NCBI GenBank assembly: GCA_009103225.1
Contig: RHPI01002119.1
Span: forward strand, 139,192-203,191
DNA: 64,000 nucleotides
Origin: Chlorokybus atmophyticus
Lineage: Eukaryota; Streptophyta; Chlorokybophyceae; Chlorokybales; Chlorokybaceae
Reading direction: 5' to 3'
Shown here: piece by piece, positions 43,858 through 54,704 of the stretch
How the letters are laid out: each line of letters opens with the position of its first letter
Numbering within the stretch: the first letter of the stretch is position 1
Translations under genes and position numbers: made by a program
The notes under the pieces: model-generated
Databases searched by the model: none
The model's input: only the letters and a program-made list of their open reading frames with translations
What the model was told of the DNA's origin: nothing

Positions 43858-45036
43858 TCACACGGATTGACGTTCAAGGACCAGGTATGGTCCTTTCACG
43901 GACCCCCAGGACCATGCATGGTCCGTATCCCGCGGGCCAGGACTGCCTGGTCCGCGAGTGACGGACCGTTCCTGGTCCGTTCGGGGTCCCGAATCCTGGT
44001 GCGCAGTCACGCACCAGATGTCCTTGATCGCATACACAGTGACAGCTGGCTTGCCAGCGTCATCGAAGTCCGACCAGAGCATGGCGTTGGGCTCACGTTG
44101 TTGCCCGTGTACGGAATTGATGTAAGCTGCCACATTGCCAGTGCGGGGGCGGCCATCAATAATAACCTGATATTTGTTGGGTTTTCTTGGCGGGAACAGG
44201 TTGACGTGATATCGTCTGTGGTGTTGAAAGCCGGTTGTTAGCTGGCAACTGCGGAAGACATCCCGCTGCTCCTGGTATGTGAACCATTTGCCGTCGTATG
44301 GCATCAGGTACTCCTCTGCAAAGTTGCAGACAGGTCATCAGTTATAAGCACAGGTGTATACACAAACACATCGCGTATACACATGCACGCACCATTTGCT
44401 ATGTCCTGGCGGGCAAACAGTCCCAGTCCAACACCAGTGATTGTGGAGTCCTTGATCTCCCAGTTGTGCAGGTGATACTTGAACTCCTCTTTGACCGGAA
44501 TGCTTGTGGATGCTTTCACATCCTTCAAATAGTTCAGCCGCCACAGCTGGTGCTTGTCTCCAGCTCCACGATGGATGAGCTTCAGGTTGGGAATCTCATT
44601 GTCAGTCTGTTTGAAGCAGTGGTCAGTTGCAATGCTTTGAGAGCCACACAGATGACAGTCTTGCTTGACAGTCCTCAACACTCATGACAGATGACAGTCT
44701 TGCTTGACAGTTCTCTAAGCCGGGGGGGGGGGGGGGGGGGNNNNNNNNNNNNNNNNNNNNNNNNNNNNNNNNNNNNNATTCAAGACATATGCTTACCCTC
44801 AAGATGTCGTCCGACAGGTTGGGTGGCTGTGTGGTGCCCGTGGAACTGTAGCGTTTCATTTCAAACCTCTGCATCTCTTGAAGAGCTGCACGGAACTCTT
44901 CTTTGGGATCCACCGCAGGTCCTTTGCCGCGTTGCTGTGCGGAGGATTTACGCAATGATGGACTTGTTGAGACATCTGCAGTCTCCTCCGAGTCTGCCTC
45001 CTCGCTTCCTTCCGGCTCCTGTTGCTGTTGCTATTG

Positions 45037-45067
<31 letters not shown>

Positions 45068-45992
45068 GCCTGCTCCGCTTGCTCCTCTTCCACCTCCAAC
45101 TGCGTATTGCGAGGCCAAAAGATATACTGCCTTGACAGCCGTCCCGCTTCGTCCCACAGTTCTTGCGTCTGTAACCTTGGGTAAGTAAGAATGCCGCGAT
45201 AATTGGTGTACAAATGCATCAACTCACCCATCCTGGGATGGCCATGACTTCTGCCATTTTGTAGTACTTCAGCACCGCGACATGTGGGTGAGGGTGGGCC
45301 GGGAATTGATCCTTCTGCAATACGCTGCTAGTGAGTTTCTCGTGCAATAGGACATGTCACGCAAATGTAAGTTGATAACTAGGCTGATAGAACAAAACAA
45401 CATCATGCATAGCAAGTGACATGCACAGGATCTCAGCAGCGACTGTCAATGCGATGCGCGATGCGCCTTAGCACAGAGCATTGACAGCCTATGCATGTCG
45501 TAAACAATCTTGATTGTTGAACGTTCTTACCTTGATGGCTTGCTGGTATTGAAGCCCCATAGCCTTGCACACATCCTGGTCCTCCCTACCGCCCCGGTTG
45601 TTGATCATGCGCACGCATCGGCACACTTGCGTGTTGAAGTGCTGTCCGATTTTGGTGGGCTTGGTCTCTCCCCCAGTTAGTTGACCCCTTGCATCACGGT
45701 GACCAGCTTGCACATTGCACATGCAGAACGGGCAGCCCCAAATAAACGGCGCCCCTGTGGACGCCCGCCTTCGTTCCATGATGTCCAACTGCCTGGCAAT
45801 CCTTCTCCTAGCGACTGTCTTGTACAACTCCTCACAGCTCCGCACACCTCTCCTCGCTTCACCCTGCGCCCTGAGCTACACCCATAACCACAACCACAAC
45901 CACCACAACCACAACAATAGCAAACTATATCAGCGAGACCATGCAACGGCTATGTACGCCGCCAACCTCTCGTCCAATCTATGATGTCCCAT
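43858..45992 (-). CDS. SET-domain-like protein with poly-Q and an in-frame TAG, at least 6 exons
   Basis: Exons joined in phase: 45992-45967, 45870-45531, 45314-45228, 45168-44797, 44606-44393, 44315 to about 44015 or on to 43858. Early part: WGCPFCMCNV suggests metal binding. Exon 4 contains EEEQAEQAQQQ, a Gln run and an acidic patch. Exons 5-6 look like a SET (lysine methyltransferase) fold: TGVGLGLFARQDIANGEEYL, then DGRPRTGNVAAYINS, EPNA, and VTVYAIKDI, equivalent to SET-N, the NHxxxPN region and the segment before the catalytic Tyr. The usual Asn-His pair is replaced and no GEExxxDY was found, so activity is doubtful. A TAG at 45031-45033 interrupts the Gln run. The 3' end is unsure: the frame runs on through palindromic repeats to a stop at 43858. 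An N gap lies in intron 4. Confidence 0.55.
43867..43990. repeat. Small cluster of GGACCATGCATGGTCC-type palindromes
   Basis: At least four related inverted words, including an exact ACCATGCATGGT core at about 43912-43923 and variants such as GGACCAGGTATGGTCC and GGACCGTTCCTGGTCCG. Same family as the large array at 49.1-49.8 kb. Confidence 0.8.
44722..44777. other. Poly-G run and 37-N assembly gap
   Basis: 19 G bases followed directly by N (44741-44777), inside intron 4 of the SET-like gene. Confidence 0.98.
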
Positions 45993-46526
45993 CAATAACA
46001 GCCGCCAAGTTGGTGAGTCCCTAGCCCTAACACTGCTAACTCTTGACAGCCGCCTTGTAAATTCTACGCAATTTGTTGCTAGTAGTGCGTTTGGCGTCGA
46101 TTCGACGTGGCGTCGATTCGACGACAATAAATGACAACCCCCAGATATAAGGTGAGTCTAGGGATTGACAGCCGCGTCGCTAGCTTTGTGAGTTCCATTG
46201 ACTGTGTCGCACTGCATTTGGCACTGCACAATTGCGGCTTGTGCGGCGGTCACAATGCTTGTGCGGCTCGTGCGACTGCCCATATGGAACACAATAGGAC
46301 TTGACAGTCCTAGTGAGTGAGTAGTGAGTTCGCTTGCGAGTTTGCATGCGCCCTGGTTGTGTGTTGCTTGAAAAATTGCACTAGCCGTTTGTGGTTTGCT
46401 GCTTGAGCTGTCAGCGCTTACCTGAAAGGTGTTTTGCTTTGAAGCTTGCATGCCTTGTTGATTGTGCGCTGAGTCACTGTCTGTGCACTAAGTTCGGTTG
46501 CTTGTTCAGGCTGTTCAGCTGACATT
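45993..46526. promoter_or_regulatory. Divergent promoter region between the SET-like and 469-aa genes
   Basis: Separates two head-to-head genes. Contains TTGACAGCC at 46043 and 46165 and TTGACAGTCC at 46301, members of a word family repeated across this locus, plus a direct repeat of GGCGTCGATTCGACG-type sequence at about 46091-46122. Confidence 0.45.
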
Positions 46527-48738
46527 ATGGCTATTGGGGAGGGCAGCCAACTGCCTGCTGCAGCTGATTGCTTCAGGGCCAAGGGCAACCATTTGCTGGG
46601 CCAGGTGACAGGCCAGCAGTTCTTGATGAAGGAGGAGTACAAGCATATGCGCACAACGCTGATGGTCAACCTGGAGAAGCTGAAGAAGGAGATGTTAAGC
46701 AAGTGGCCACTACCTCAAGGTATGAAGGGCAAGGACTTCAAGATGAATGCCGAGCACCGGCAGGAGCTCGACGAAGTATGCGAGGCGGTCTTGCAGCAGT
46801 CACTTCCACTAGTCTTTGACGCAAACCACACGCTCACGTGGACAAAAGGTAAGCTGCTTTCTTGGTGACATCTGCTGTTTGACAGAAACTTGAATTCAGC
46901 TGTGTTGAAGTGAGCTTTCAAGCATGTCGTTCACCTTTCAGTTCACTCACTATCTGCTTAGCTGTCTTGCCGTTGACAGTCCTTGCCCTGGTTGCTGTGT
47001 TTGTGCTTGTTGATTCATTGACCAGTTGCGATATGCTGACTTTGAGGCTGTCTTCTGCTAGATGCCATCTTCCAACAGCTGAAAATGCTGTATTGGAGCT
47101 GTCTTGCCGTTGACAGTCCTTGCCGTTGGTACTTTGCTGTACTCTTATCTGCTTGTGTTGCAGCACAAATCAAGCAGCATGTACTGGTGCTGCAGTACTC
47201 CGTTGGCACGAAGCGCGGCAGTGGTACCGGGAAGAGCGTCCAAGAACGCAACGAGGCCAAGAAGCAAAGGCGTGGCAGCGACAGAGAAGTTGCACAAGGC
47301 AGCCGCGCTGCTCAAGCTGGAGCTGGCTGGGGCATGACAATTTGTCTGGGGAGGGACATGAGGGCCAACCAGCAGGTGGTCATGCTTGCGCCTTTAACCG
47401 CTCTTCCTCTCACAAATGCTCAGTACCGGGCCACTTGGCTAAAGGAGAGGTAAGCAACCATGGTGCTGTCGGTCGACTGTCGGTCCTGTTGTACTGTTTT
47501 GCTGAGCTGCTGCCTCCATGCATACTGGCTTAACACATGGTGCCTGCTACTCTGAATGCTACTCTGCGTGTCACGACAGGGGTGCGGACGGATTTGCTGA
47601 AGATCAGGTGTTCGACATTTGCAACAACGCAGTAGTTGTTGGCGTCGCCACCATCGATTCCGTATGCGAGCCAGACCAACCAATGCGCACGTATCTAGTC
47701 TCTGTTAACCACTGGATGGCAATGAGAAGTGAGGATGGCAACCTTGCCGTTCAACTACCTGTGCAAGAAAGGCATTTTCTCTATGGCACGCCGACAAGCA
47801 GCTGCCATGGTGGGCGTACTCTGGAGGTACATTGCTTGCTGTGGATATGCACATGCTCCTGCTGTGACTGTATGGTGTAGTGTATGAGCATTTCTTGTGT
47901 TAAACACAACAACATGCAGGGCAGGGAGATGGAGTGGCCCGTGATGTTCTTGGCCAGCGGAGGCATCTGCCCCTGTGAGGCATGCGCTAACGATGAGCGC
48001 ATTGCGGTGCCGGGTTGCATCAAGGACCGGCTGCCTACGCCCGCAGCCAGGCACAGCACAGACACAGAGGTTAATAAGGGCTGTTGTTAGGCTGCTGTCA
48101 CATGATGAACAGTCGCCAATGCAGCCATTGATCACGCCTTGACAGTCGCAAAGTGCATTACATGTTGCAGTTCTTGACAGTCATCAACGCACTGCAGACT
48201 GTCAATGGTATTGACAGTCGCCAATGGACTGCACTGACCACTCTGGGTCCTGGGCAGGTTGCTGGGGCGATCTCTGACTGTGAAGATGAAGAAGCCGCCG
48301 CCATGGACTTGCGAACTGCAGCGGGGATCGTGTGCAACACCAAGCCCAACGCCCCCACCAAAGAGGAGGCAATGGACATGTATGAGTACTACCACCACAT
48401 CGAGCACACACTGTTCCACAATGGTCACCAGCTGGCATTCAAGGACCCCGACCGAATGGAGCGTGTGCCAGACGAGCTGATCTTGAGAGCCATTGTCAGC
48501 TTTGCTGCCAGGAAAAAGTGGTTGGTGTCCAACAAAGATGTTGAAGGAGGGTGCGAGTGGGGATCCAATCGCAAACTACCAGGTATGCATACTTCACTGC
48601 AGCAAGTTAACGACAGTCCTTTGCTGGTTTTCAAGAGTGATGATTTGGTACAATGCAGGGCTTTTGAGCGAGGCAAAGAAGAGAAAGCCATTCCGACTCA
48701 AGAGGCAGTGGACGCGACAGCCCTCGTCATCCTCCTAG
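46527..48738 (+). CDS. Unknown protein, 6 exons, 469 aa, Cys-rich patch and basic Ser-rich tail
   Basis: Not recognised. Exons 46527-46848, 47164-47449, 47580-47826, 47920-48069, 48258-48582 and 48659-48738 join in phase to exactly 470 codons with a TAG stop, so the gene looks intact. Exon 1 is Lys/Glu rich and helical. Exon 2 ends a Lys/Arg-rich linker and has GWGMTICLGRDMRANQQVV, which faintly recalls a SET-N segment (GxGL..RDI..G). Exon 4 has GGICPCEACANDERI, a CxCxxC-like cluster as in post-SET zinc sites. The C-terminus (KKRKPFRLKRQWTRQPSSSS) could be a nuclear localisation signal. A divergent SET-like protein is one possibility, but this is weak. Introns 1 and 4 contain TTGACAGTC words. 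Confidence 0.55.
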
Positions 48739-49125
48739 GTGGGTGGTTTCCTGTGCTATGGTCAAGTTACTGTTTGTGTAAGCACGTGACAGTACAGTTG
48801 TTGTGCAGAGCTCAACAAGCACTCGCTGAGTGTTTGCAAGAGATGCTGTTGAGCAAGGCTGTCGCGGGTGTCTTCACATTGGGGCTGAATCAACCAGGGA
48901 GAGCACAAGTCTGGCTTCCAGGCGAAGGTGCTGGCAACACAAGAGACTGATGTTGTTAGCTGCTCCTGTTACCTCCTGTAACCGCAGCTTGAAGTGCATG
49001 TAGGAGACTGTAGCTACAGTCTCACTGGCTTGACACTGATGGGCTGTCGTTTGACAGTCCATTACAGCATTTCTGTGAATTGCATGCGTGTCGGATTGTA
49101 TGCACCGGGCACGGTGCAGGCACCA
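48739..49125. other. 3' flank of the 469-aa gene
   Basis: No gene seen. Contains a TTGACAGTCC word at 49051 just before the palindrome array begins. Confidence 0.5.
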
Positions 49126-49797
49126 GTGCTAAGACCATGCATGGATTCAATGGCTGTGACATCATGACAGACCATGCATGGTGCGACTGTCAATCAGACC
49201 ATGTGGTGCGTTGTCTGTTAGGACCAGACATGGTGCCGCTTGTGGACCATGCATGGCTTCAATGACTGTGACATCATGATAAACCATGCATGGAGCGACT
49301 GTCAATCAGACCATGTATGGTGCGTTGTCTGTTAGGACCATGCATGGTACCGCTTGTGGACCACATATGCACAACAAAGTCCGTATCCATGGACCGTGCA
49401 TGGTGCGACTGTCGATCAGACTGGCACCATAAATGGTCCACTGAGCCAGGAGGGCAGCGCACCATGCATGGTCTGAAATATGTCAGTTTAAAATAAGACT
49501 TCCGGTCCGTATCCATGGACCGTACATGGTGCGACTGTCGATCACCAGACATGTGGAAGTAACAAACCATGCCTGGTCTTCTGCGCCAGGGGGCATTGCA
49601 CCATACATGGTCCTTGCAAACTCATACAAACAGGTCACCATACATGGTGCGACCCCAAAAAAACATGGGACCGTTCACGTGAGGTTTGGACCATGCATGG
49701 TCCGACTGTCATTGACAGTCCGACCATATATGGTCCACCAATTTCACTTAGCAGGGGAAAATCCCGGTCCAGAGGTACGGACCATTCATGGTCCTTT
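49126..49797. repeat. Array of palindromic words, core ACCATGCATGGT
   Basis: About 18 imperfect copies of (R)GACCATGCATGGT(S)CG, roughly 25-50 bp apart, in 670 bp. Exact 12-bp cores occur several times (for example about 49167, 49336, 49458, 49689). Many copies are followed by GCGACTGTC. Near 49704-49720 the segment GACTGTCATTGACAGTC is itself a palindrome. Sequence between copies is partly shared (GCGACTGTCRATCAGACC). Confidence 0.9.
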
Positions 49798-50312
49798 GAC
49801 GTCAATCGGTGTGCATGTATCGCTGATGCAATGGCACACCACATGCATGCACAGTCGCACAGCAGCACAAGGACAAGCAGCTCAGCAGAGGCAAGCACAA
49901 TGAATTAACGGTAGGGGCAGCTAGACTAGATGCATGCACCTAGCTAAGTGCAAGGTATATGTGCAAGTGTACAAAAGCCAAAAGCGCTATCGTGTTTGTT
50001 AAGACAAGCATCATTGAAGCTATAATCACATGTGAGTGCCTGCATAATTACTTGTACTTAAGTGCAACAAGCGGTTTCTACGACATGTATGTGCCACTTG
50101 GTAGGACAGCAAGTTACAAACAATCGGTATCACTAATTGCACACTTGACGCTGTTGACAACATATTATGCCGCAACAAATTACGATAGTTGTTGTGGAAA
50201 TCCCTGCCATGTAAGTGGCTACCATCGTGTACAAAAAATGTAAGGGGTCACGCACATGCAAGTATCACCGCACTCATTACATATTTGAGCACAGCACACC
50301 TCTGACACTATG

Positions 50313-50347
50313 CATGACATGACATGACATGACATGACATGACATGC
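50313..50347. repeat. (ACATG)n microsatellite
   Basis: About six to seven tandem ACATG units. Confidence 0.95.
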
Positions 50348-51062
50348 GTGTGACACTAAGTAGGCGACTTACCTAGCATACCATCTGCACCATTGCCACC
50401 ATGCTCTCACATACGACACCAATACCACCGGGCTACACACTAACCTAGTGCTACTACGCTACTCTCTAAGCACAACGCTGACTAATTACCTACCATGTTA
50501 GCCATGCACAGGGTATGAGTCATATGCATGCATGGCAATTCATACGGTTGTTACCTGCACGCATGTGCAGCTAATCAGTTTTCAAGTTCTTTGCGGCAGC
50601 CCGCAGCTTGAGCAGCTTACGGACACCCCCTCCCACTCCGTGATGTGTACATAAGTTTCCAAAACTATGTGATTATATCTACGTGCGCAAGGAGATGAAT
50701 ACATCAATACAACTAGACACGTGTGCAATTGATACCATACGGCTATTTGTGTACACCATAAGTGAGGCTGTTGTACGCATGCATTGCACCGCCATGCGCC
50801 ACAGATAGCAAGCCACGCGCACCTCAATGCTGCATGTACGACCTGTACATAATGCGTGTAAACATGCAGTCATGGCTGGCGCAGAGGGGGAGGGGGGCAA
50901 CATGCAAGCATAGCAGCCACATGTAGTATGCATGACAATGTACATTTACTTAATGTGTACAACAGGAGTATGCTACTATTTTGCCTATGGGTGTGACACG
51001 TATTGCACCTTTTGCAACACATTGCAACACATTGCAAACTAGTGGTTGTGTGGCACAGCAAG

Positions 51063-51149
51063 GACAACTCAGCACAACTCCCCCGTCGTTTTTTTGTACA
51101 CAAGGCAGGCACAGGCAAGGCCTGTGCCTGCCTTGTGTGCTGAGTTGTC
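51063..51149. repeat. Long foldback: 19-bp inner and 13-bp outer arms
   Basis: Inner arms 51098-51116 and 51120-51138 are perfect, with a 3-nt loop. Outer arms GACAACTCAGCAC (51063-51075) and GTGCTGAGTTGTC (51137-51149) also pair. A 22-nt bulge lies on the left side only. Confidence 0.9.
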
Positions 51150-51463
51150 AAGCACAGCAAGAAGCACATAAGCAAGACAAGCACTGGGGGCCCCTATCAT
51201 GACCAGGCTGAAGCTAAGCGCAGACAGGCACGCATACCAGCAGCCAGTCCTGTGCACATGCAGCACTGCGCTGACACACAACAATGCTATCTACATGCCA
51301 ACAGCTTACTCCGACAGTGCAATACATAAAAAGGTAGTTCCACATACAAGCAGTAGTTTGTTATTACCAAACTGCCCTTGAACAACCCTAATCGAGCCTC
51401 ACCATATGTTACAGGCACCATGCATCAGCTTGCATGGGTGCACGTCCAGTAACCTTGACCACC

Positions 51464-53111
51464 TTACTTGGCCACAACTTCAAGAAACTTGTCGTTGAAG
51501 TCCTCTACCATACCCGGGTGCTTGCCGCACACAAGGTTGCCATCAATGACGAGCTCGGCCGTGCCCTCTGCACAATATGCGCTTTGTTAGAACTTGTGTG
51601 GCTACATTCACCCACACATGTATTGCAAACAAGAAGCAATTGTGCATGGCTGAAGCACGCACCTCCATCGTACACAATGTCAGCGCCAGCAGCCTCGACA
51701 TCACTGATGATGTTGTGCGCGCAAGTCACCTTCTTGCCTGCAAATAAGATGGTGCTTGCATCAATGACAAGTTGGCGTGAGCAGGGCGTGCATTGTTGCA
51801 TACTTACAACCGTGCAGGTCACCTACTGAGGTGCTATAACAATAACAAAATGCACATGACAGATTCTCACCGCGGATAAGGTCAGGGTCTGCGCAGAAAA
51901 GCCACAGCGAGTGGCAAATGTTGCCAAGGGGAACATTGTGCTGCATGGCCTGACGCATGAACTCCACTGCCGGAGCATCGTTCTGCAGTCAACACACTTA
52001 TCAGTCACACGCACGCTTTGCACGTCATGAATACATGTCTGGTCAAGCTAAAACGGGCAACTCACCTTCTTGCCTTTCCACACCTTGGGCTGATATCTAC
52101 ACACACCAAACCAAGCATGATAGCGTGAGGCGATGTAAGAGTGTCAAACCAAACACCTGCTAACAAAACTCAACAAAGTGTTTACCTCAAGCGGTCGGTG
52201 GCATAAGCTCCAATGATGAGGAGACCCTTGTAGTCGCGGGGATCCACCTTGCTGACGCACGTGTGCACGAGCACACTCTCTTCAATCTTGCCCTCATTGG
52301 GGTTGGAGGTGAACACCAAGCTGGCGTTGCCCCACAGGTATGACAGATACTCCACATCATAACCAGCCTGCAACCCATGCATGTGTCAAAGATCCGCACA
52401 ACACACAATGTCGCACCCGTGCTTGCATGCGTATAAACCCAAGGCACTTACGTTTGCGTAGTAGGCGTTGTAAGAGCGGTACTCGAAGGGGTCGAAGTGC
52501 TCCTCAACAAGGATGCCCACCTTGCCCTTGGGGAAGCCGGCGCGCGAGGGGAAGTAGCCCACCTGTGCACACAGGGTGGGAAGTGTCACATCACAACACA
52601 ATGCGGGAGCACAATGCTTGACGAGTAGCTGTTGTGTCAAGCTGACCGAATACACGCACGCAAGTCTTATTTACCCGTGTTAACAAAATGCAACATGTGT
52701 AAAGACTAAGGTGGCTTGAATTTTCTCACATAGATGCAAGCACCGCAGGTGTGTCGTGAAAGGTCAATTGTCACATGCAATACTTGAATTGCACTTTACG
52801 CACACGCACAAACCGCCAGATTCTCATGTGCCTTGCAACACAGCAACAAGACCTCCTGGACAAAAAGTATAACAACAGCATACCACAGGTGCAGGTGCGG
52901 TGGAGATGGCGCACTGGACCGCGGTAGATGCTCTGCGCGAAGAGGCAGCGCGCATGCGAATGGCGAGGGCGTCGCCACGCAGCGACGCTCTTGCAGCCAG
53001 AGCTGAAGCCTTGTGCGCGGCTTTTGTGGGAGCAGCAGCTGTCGCCTGCTTGTGCACAGCAGCAGGCGAAGCTACATACATTGCGCGAACGGACACCGCA
53101 GCCATCGCCAT
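51464..53111 (-). CDS. DJ-1/PfpI-family protein, predicted plastid-targeted, 7 exons, 280 aa
   Basis: ThiJ/DJ-1/PfpI superfamily: type-1 glutamine-amidotransferase-like fold, with members acting as chaperones, glyoxalases or deglycases. Exons 53111-52884, 52562-52452, 52367-52186, 52096-52066, 51982-51871, 51737-51663, 51567-51464 are in phase. Exon 1 (76 codons) is Ala/Arg/Ser rich (MAMAAVSVRAMYVASPAAVH), like a transit peptide. Core motifs: KVGILVEEHFDPFEYRSY, early Glu-bearing loop; DYKGLLIIGAYATDRLR; then NICHSLWLFC with the nucleophile-elbow Cys-His; KKVTCAHNIISDVEAAGAD; NLVCGKHPGMVEDFNDKFLE. The elbow reads ICHS, against the more usual ICHG/ICHA. The start is unsure: the frame stays open to 53228. 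Confidence 0.88.
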
Positions 53112-53985
53112 GGTTGATACAATGCAGGCTGAAGCTTGAGCTGGAGCTGGCTCGTAAACTCTGTGCAGCAGGCATTTACCAGCGGTAAGGGGAAGCTGCA
53201 TGCCTGTGCTAGCTAAAGCTGACCCCAACCCTTGTGCAATACGTCACAGCAATGCCATGTGGTGGGCTTCGGTTATCTTTCAAGTCAACCAACAAGTGCA
53301 GTAACTGAAACGTAGAAAACTGGCTACGGAATTCTACATGCAAGTTGCTCAAAAGGTGACAAAGACGCTCAGTTCGGAACCGGACTCGTAGGAAGTGTAG
53401 AGAAGAGGGACAATAGTGAAACCTTGCATTGACCTGACAGATTGCACAGACGGAGGCGGCGGCGCCACTACACTTGTTCTACTGCTTGCACCTTGCTCAG
53501 AAGCGGGCCAGAAAGCTGCCAACTCACTCGTTTTGTTTTAGAGGAGTGCAGCGTACACAACGAGATGCACAACGACCACACCAAGAATGCTTTGTAGACG
53601 AGAAGACTCTGTAGACACACACCTCGTGCTCCTTGACTTTTTCCTCCCCCTCGTCCGCCCGCTGCTCTGCCGCCGCCGCCCACCTCACAGCTAGGCGTTG
53701 CTCCGCTTGTTATCTTTAGGCCTGCTGCGTCGCCTTCGCTGGGAAAAGGGAAAACAATGCAATGCAGTGTCTCAGTCAAGGCGATTCATGTGCTCGCGCG
53801 TAACGAACTCCGCTCGGCCGGTCACTGCATGAGTAAGTAGATTGCTATTACCGGTAGTAAGACTGTGACTGGCATAGTATCGACCGGTGGTTTGCGGACT
53901 TTGGGTAGTTTGACAGGTCAATGCGATCGGGGTGGCGTCGCGACCTTGGGCGCAGCGCGGTTCTTGCAGAGTACGGCGTAGCGTA
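53112..53985. other. Intergenic region between DJ-1-like gene and hAT element
   Basis: Promoter side of the DJ-1-like gene. CCGCCGCC-rich patch at about 53670. No gene seen. Confidence 0.5.
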
Positions 53986-54004
53986 AGGTGCCCTAACTTC
54001 GGAC
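53986..54004 (+). repeat. Left terminal inverted repeat of hAT element
   Basis: AGGTGCCCTAACTTCGGAC, 19 of 19 complementary to 57860-57878. Confidence 0.75.
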
Positions 54005-54704
54005 TGATCTCAACTTCGGACAGCCTGCCCCGTCGCGCCGGACCGTGCCAGCTGTGCGCAACACTCTGAGTGTCGCCGCCGTACTAGAAACTAAAGCACC
54101 CAGTGACACTCAAGGGTCGCGCACTATATAAAGGAGTATCGGTAACAGGTGGGCATTGTTTGTTCGAAGTTGGAATCGCGTACGGAGAGTGCCCGGGTGT
54201 GGGGCAGCCGAGTCGTGCCGGTCATATATCCAAGCCGACACCATGAATACTTCAACCAATTATTGAAATATAGGGTATTTTGAGACCTTTGATGCTGCGT
54301 TGACAGCACCGTCAAATTCGTCGTGGGCTGTACAATAGATAGAGTTGTCTTAACCGGACGGGGTGCCGTCCAGTTGTGTTAATTACCGGATCTTAACCAT
54401 TATTAACCGATCTTAACCCGGGTTAAGCAGCCGTCAGCAAGCTACGGCTGCAGCAATTGTATTTGAGTTACAGCGTGTCTGTATGGAGTAATGAGCGTAC
54501 TCAACATGCTAGCACGCGACACTGCGTCATGTGCGACAGCCAGAGGCGCTGGCTGCCATGCAATCCACCCAACAAATGCATTGTGGCAGCAAAGTAACAC
54601 AGCTTTGAAGTATTTTCATGTTGACATTGGCACATAGAACTGTTCATGTAGCTACCTTGTAGCTACCTATGCTTGCTACTAGCAAGTTGCTAGTGTTTGT
54701 TAAA

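Larger units (their letters stand above)
49798..51463. other. Intergenic region with microsatellite and foldback
   Basis: No gene recognised. Holds the (ACATG)n run and a foldback (listed separately) and the 3' UTR of the DJ-1-like gene. Open frames are short and unlike known proteins. Confidence 0.5.

Noticed and set aside
49126-49797. CRISPR array
   Set aside because: The repeats are palindromic and variable, the spacers are partly shared and uneven, and the genome is eukaryotic.
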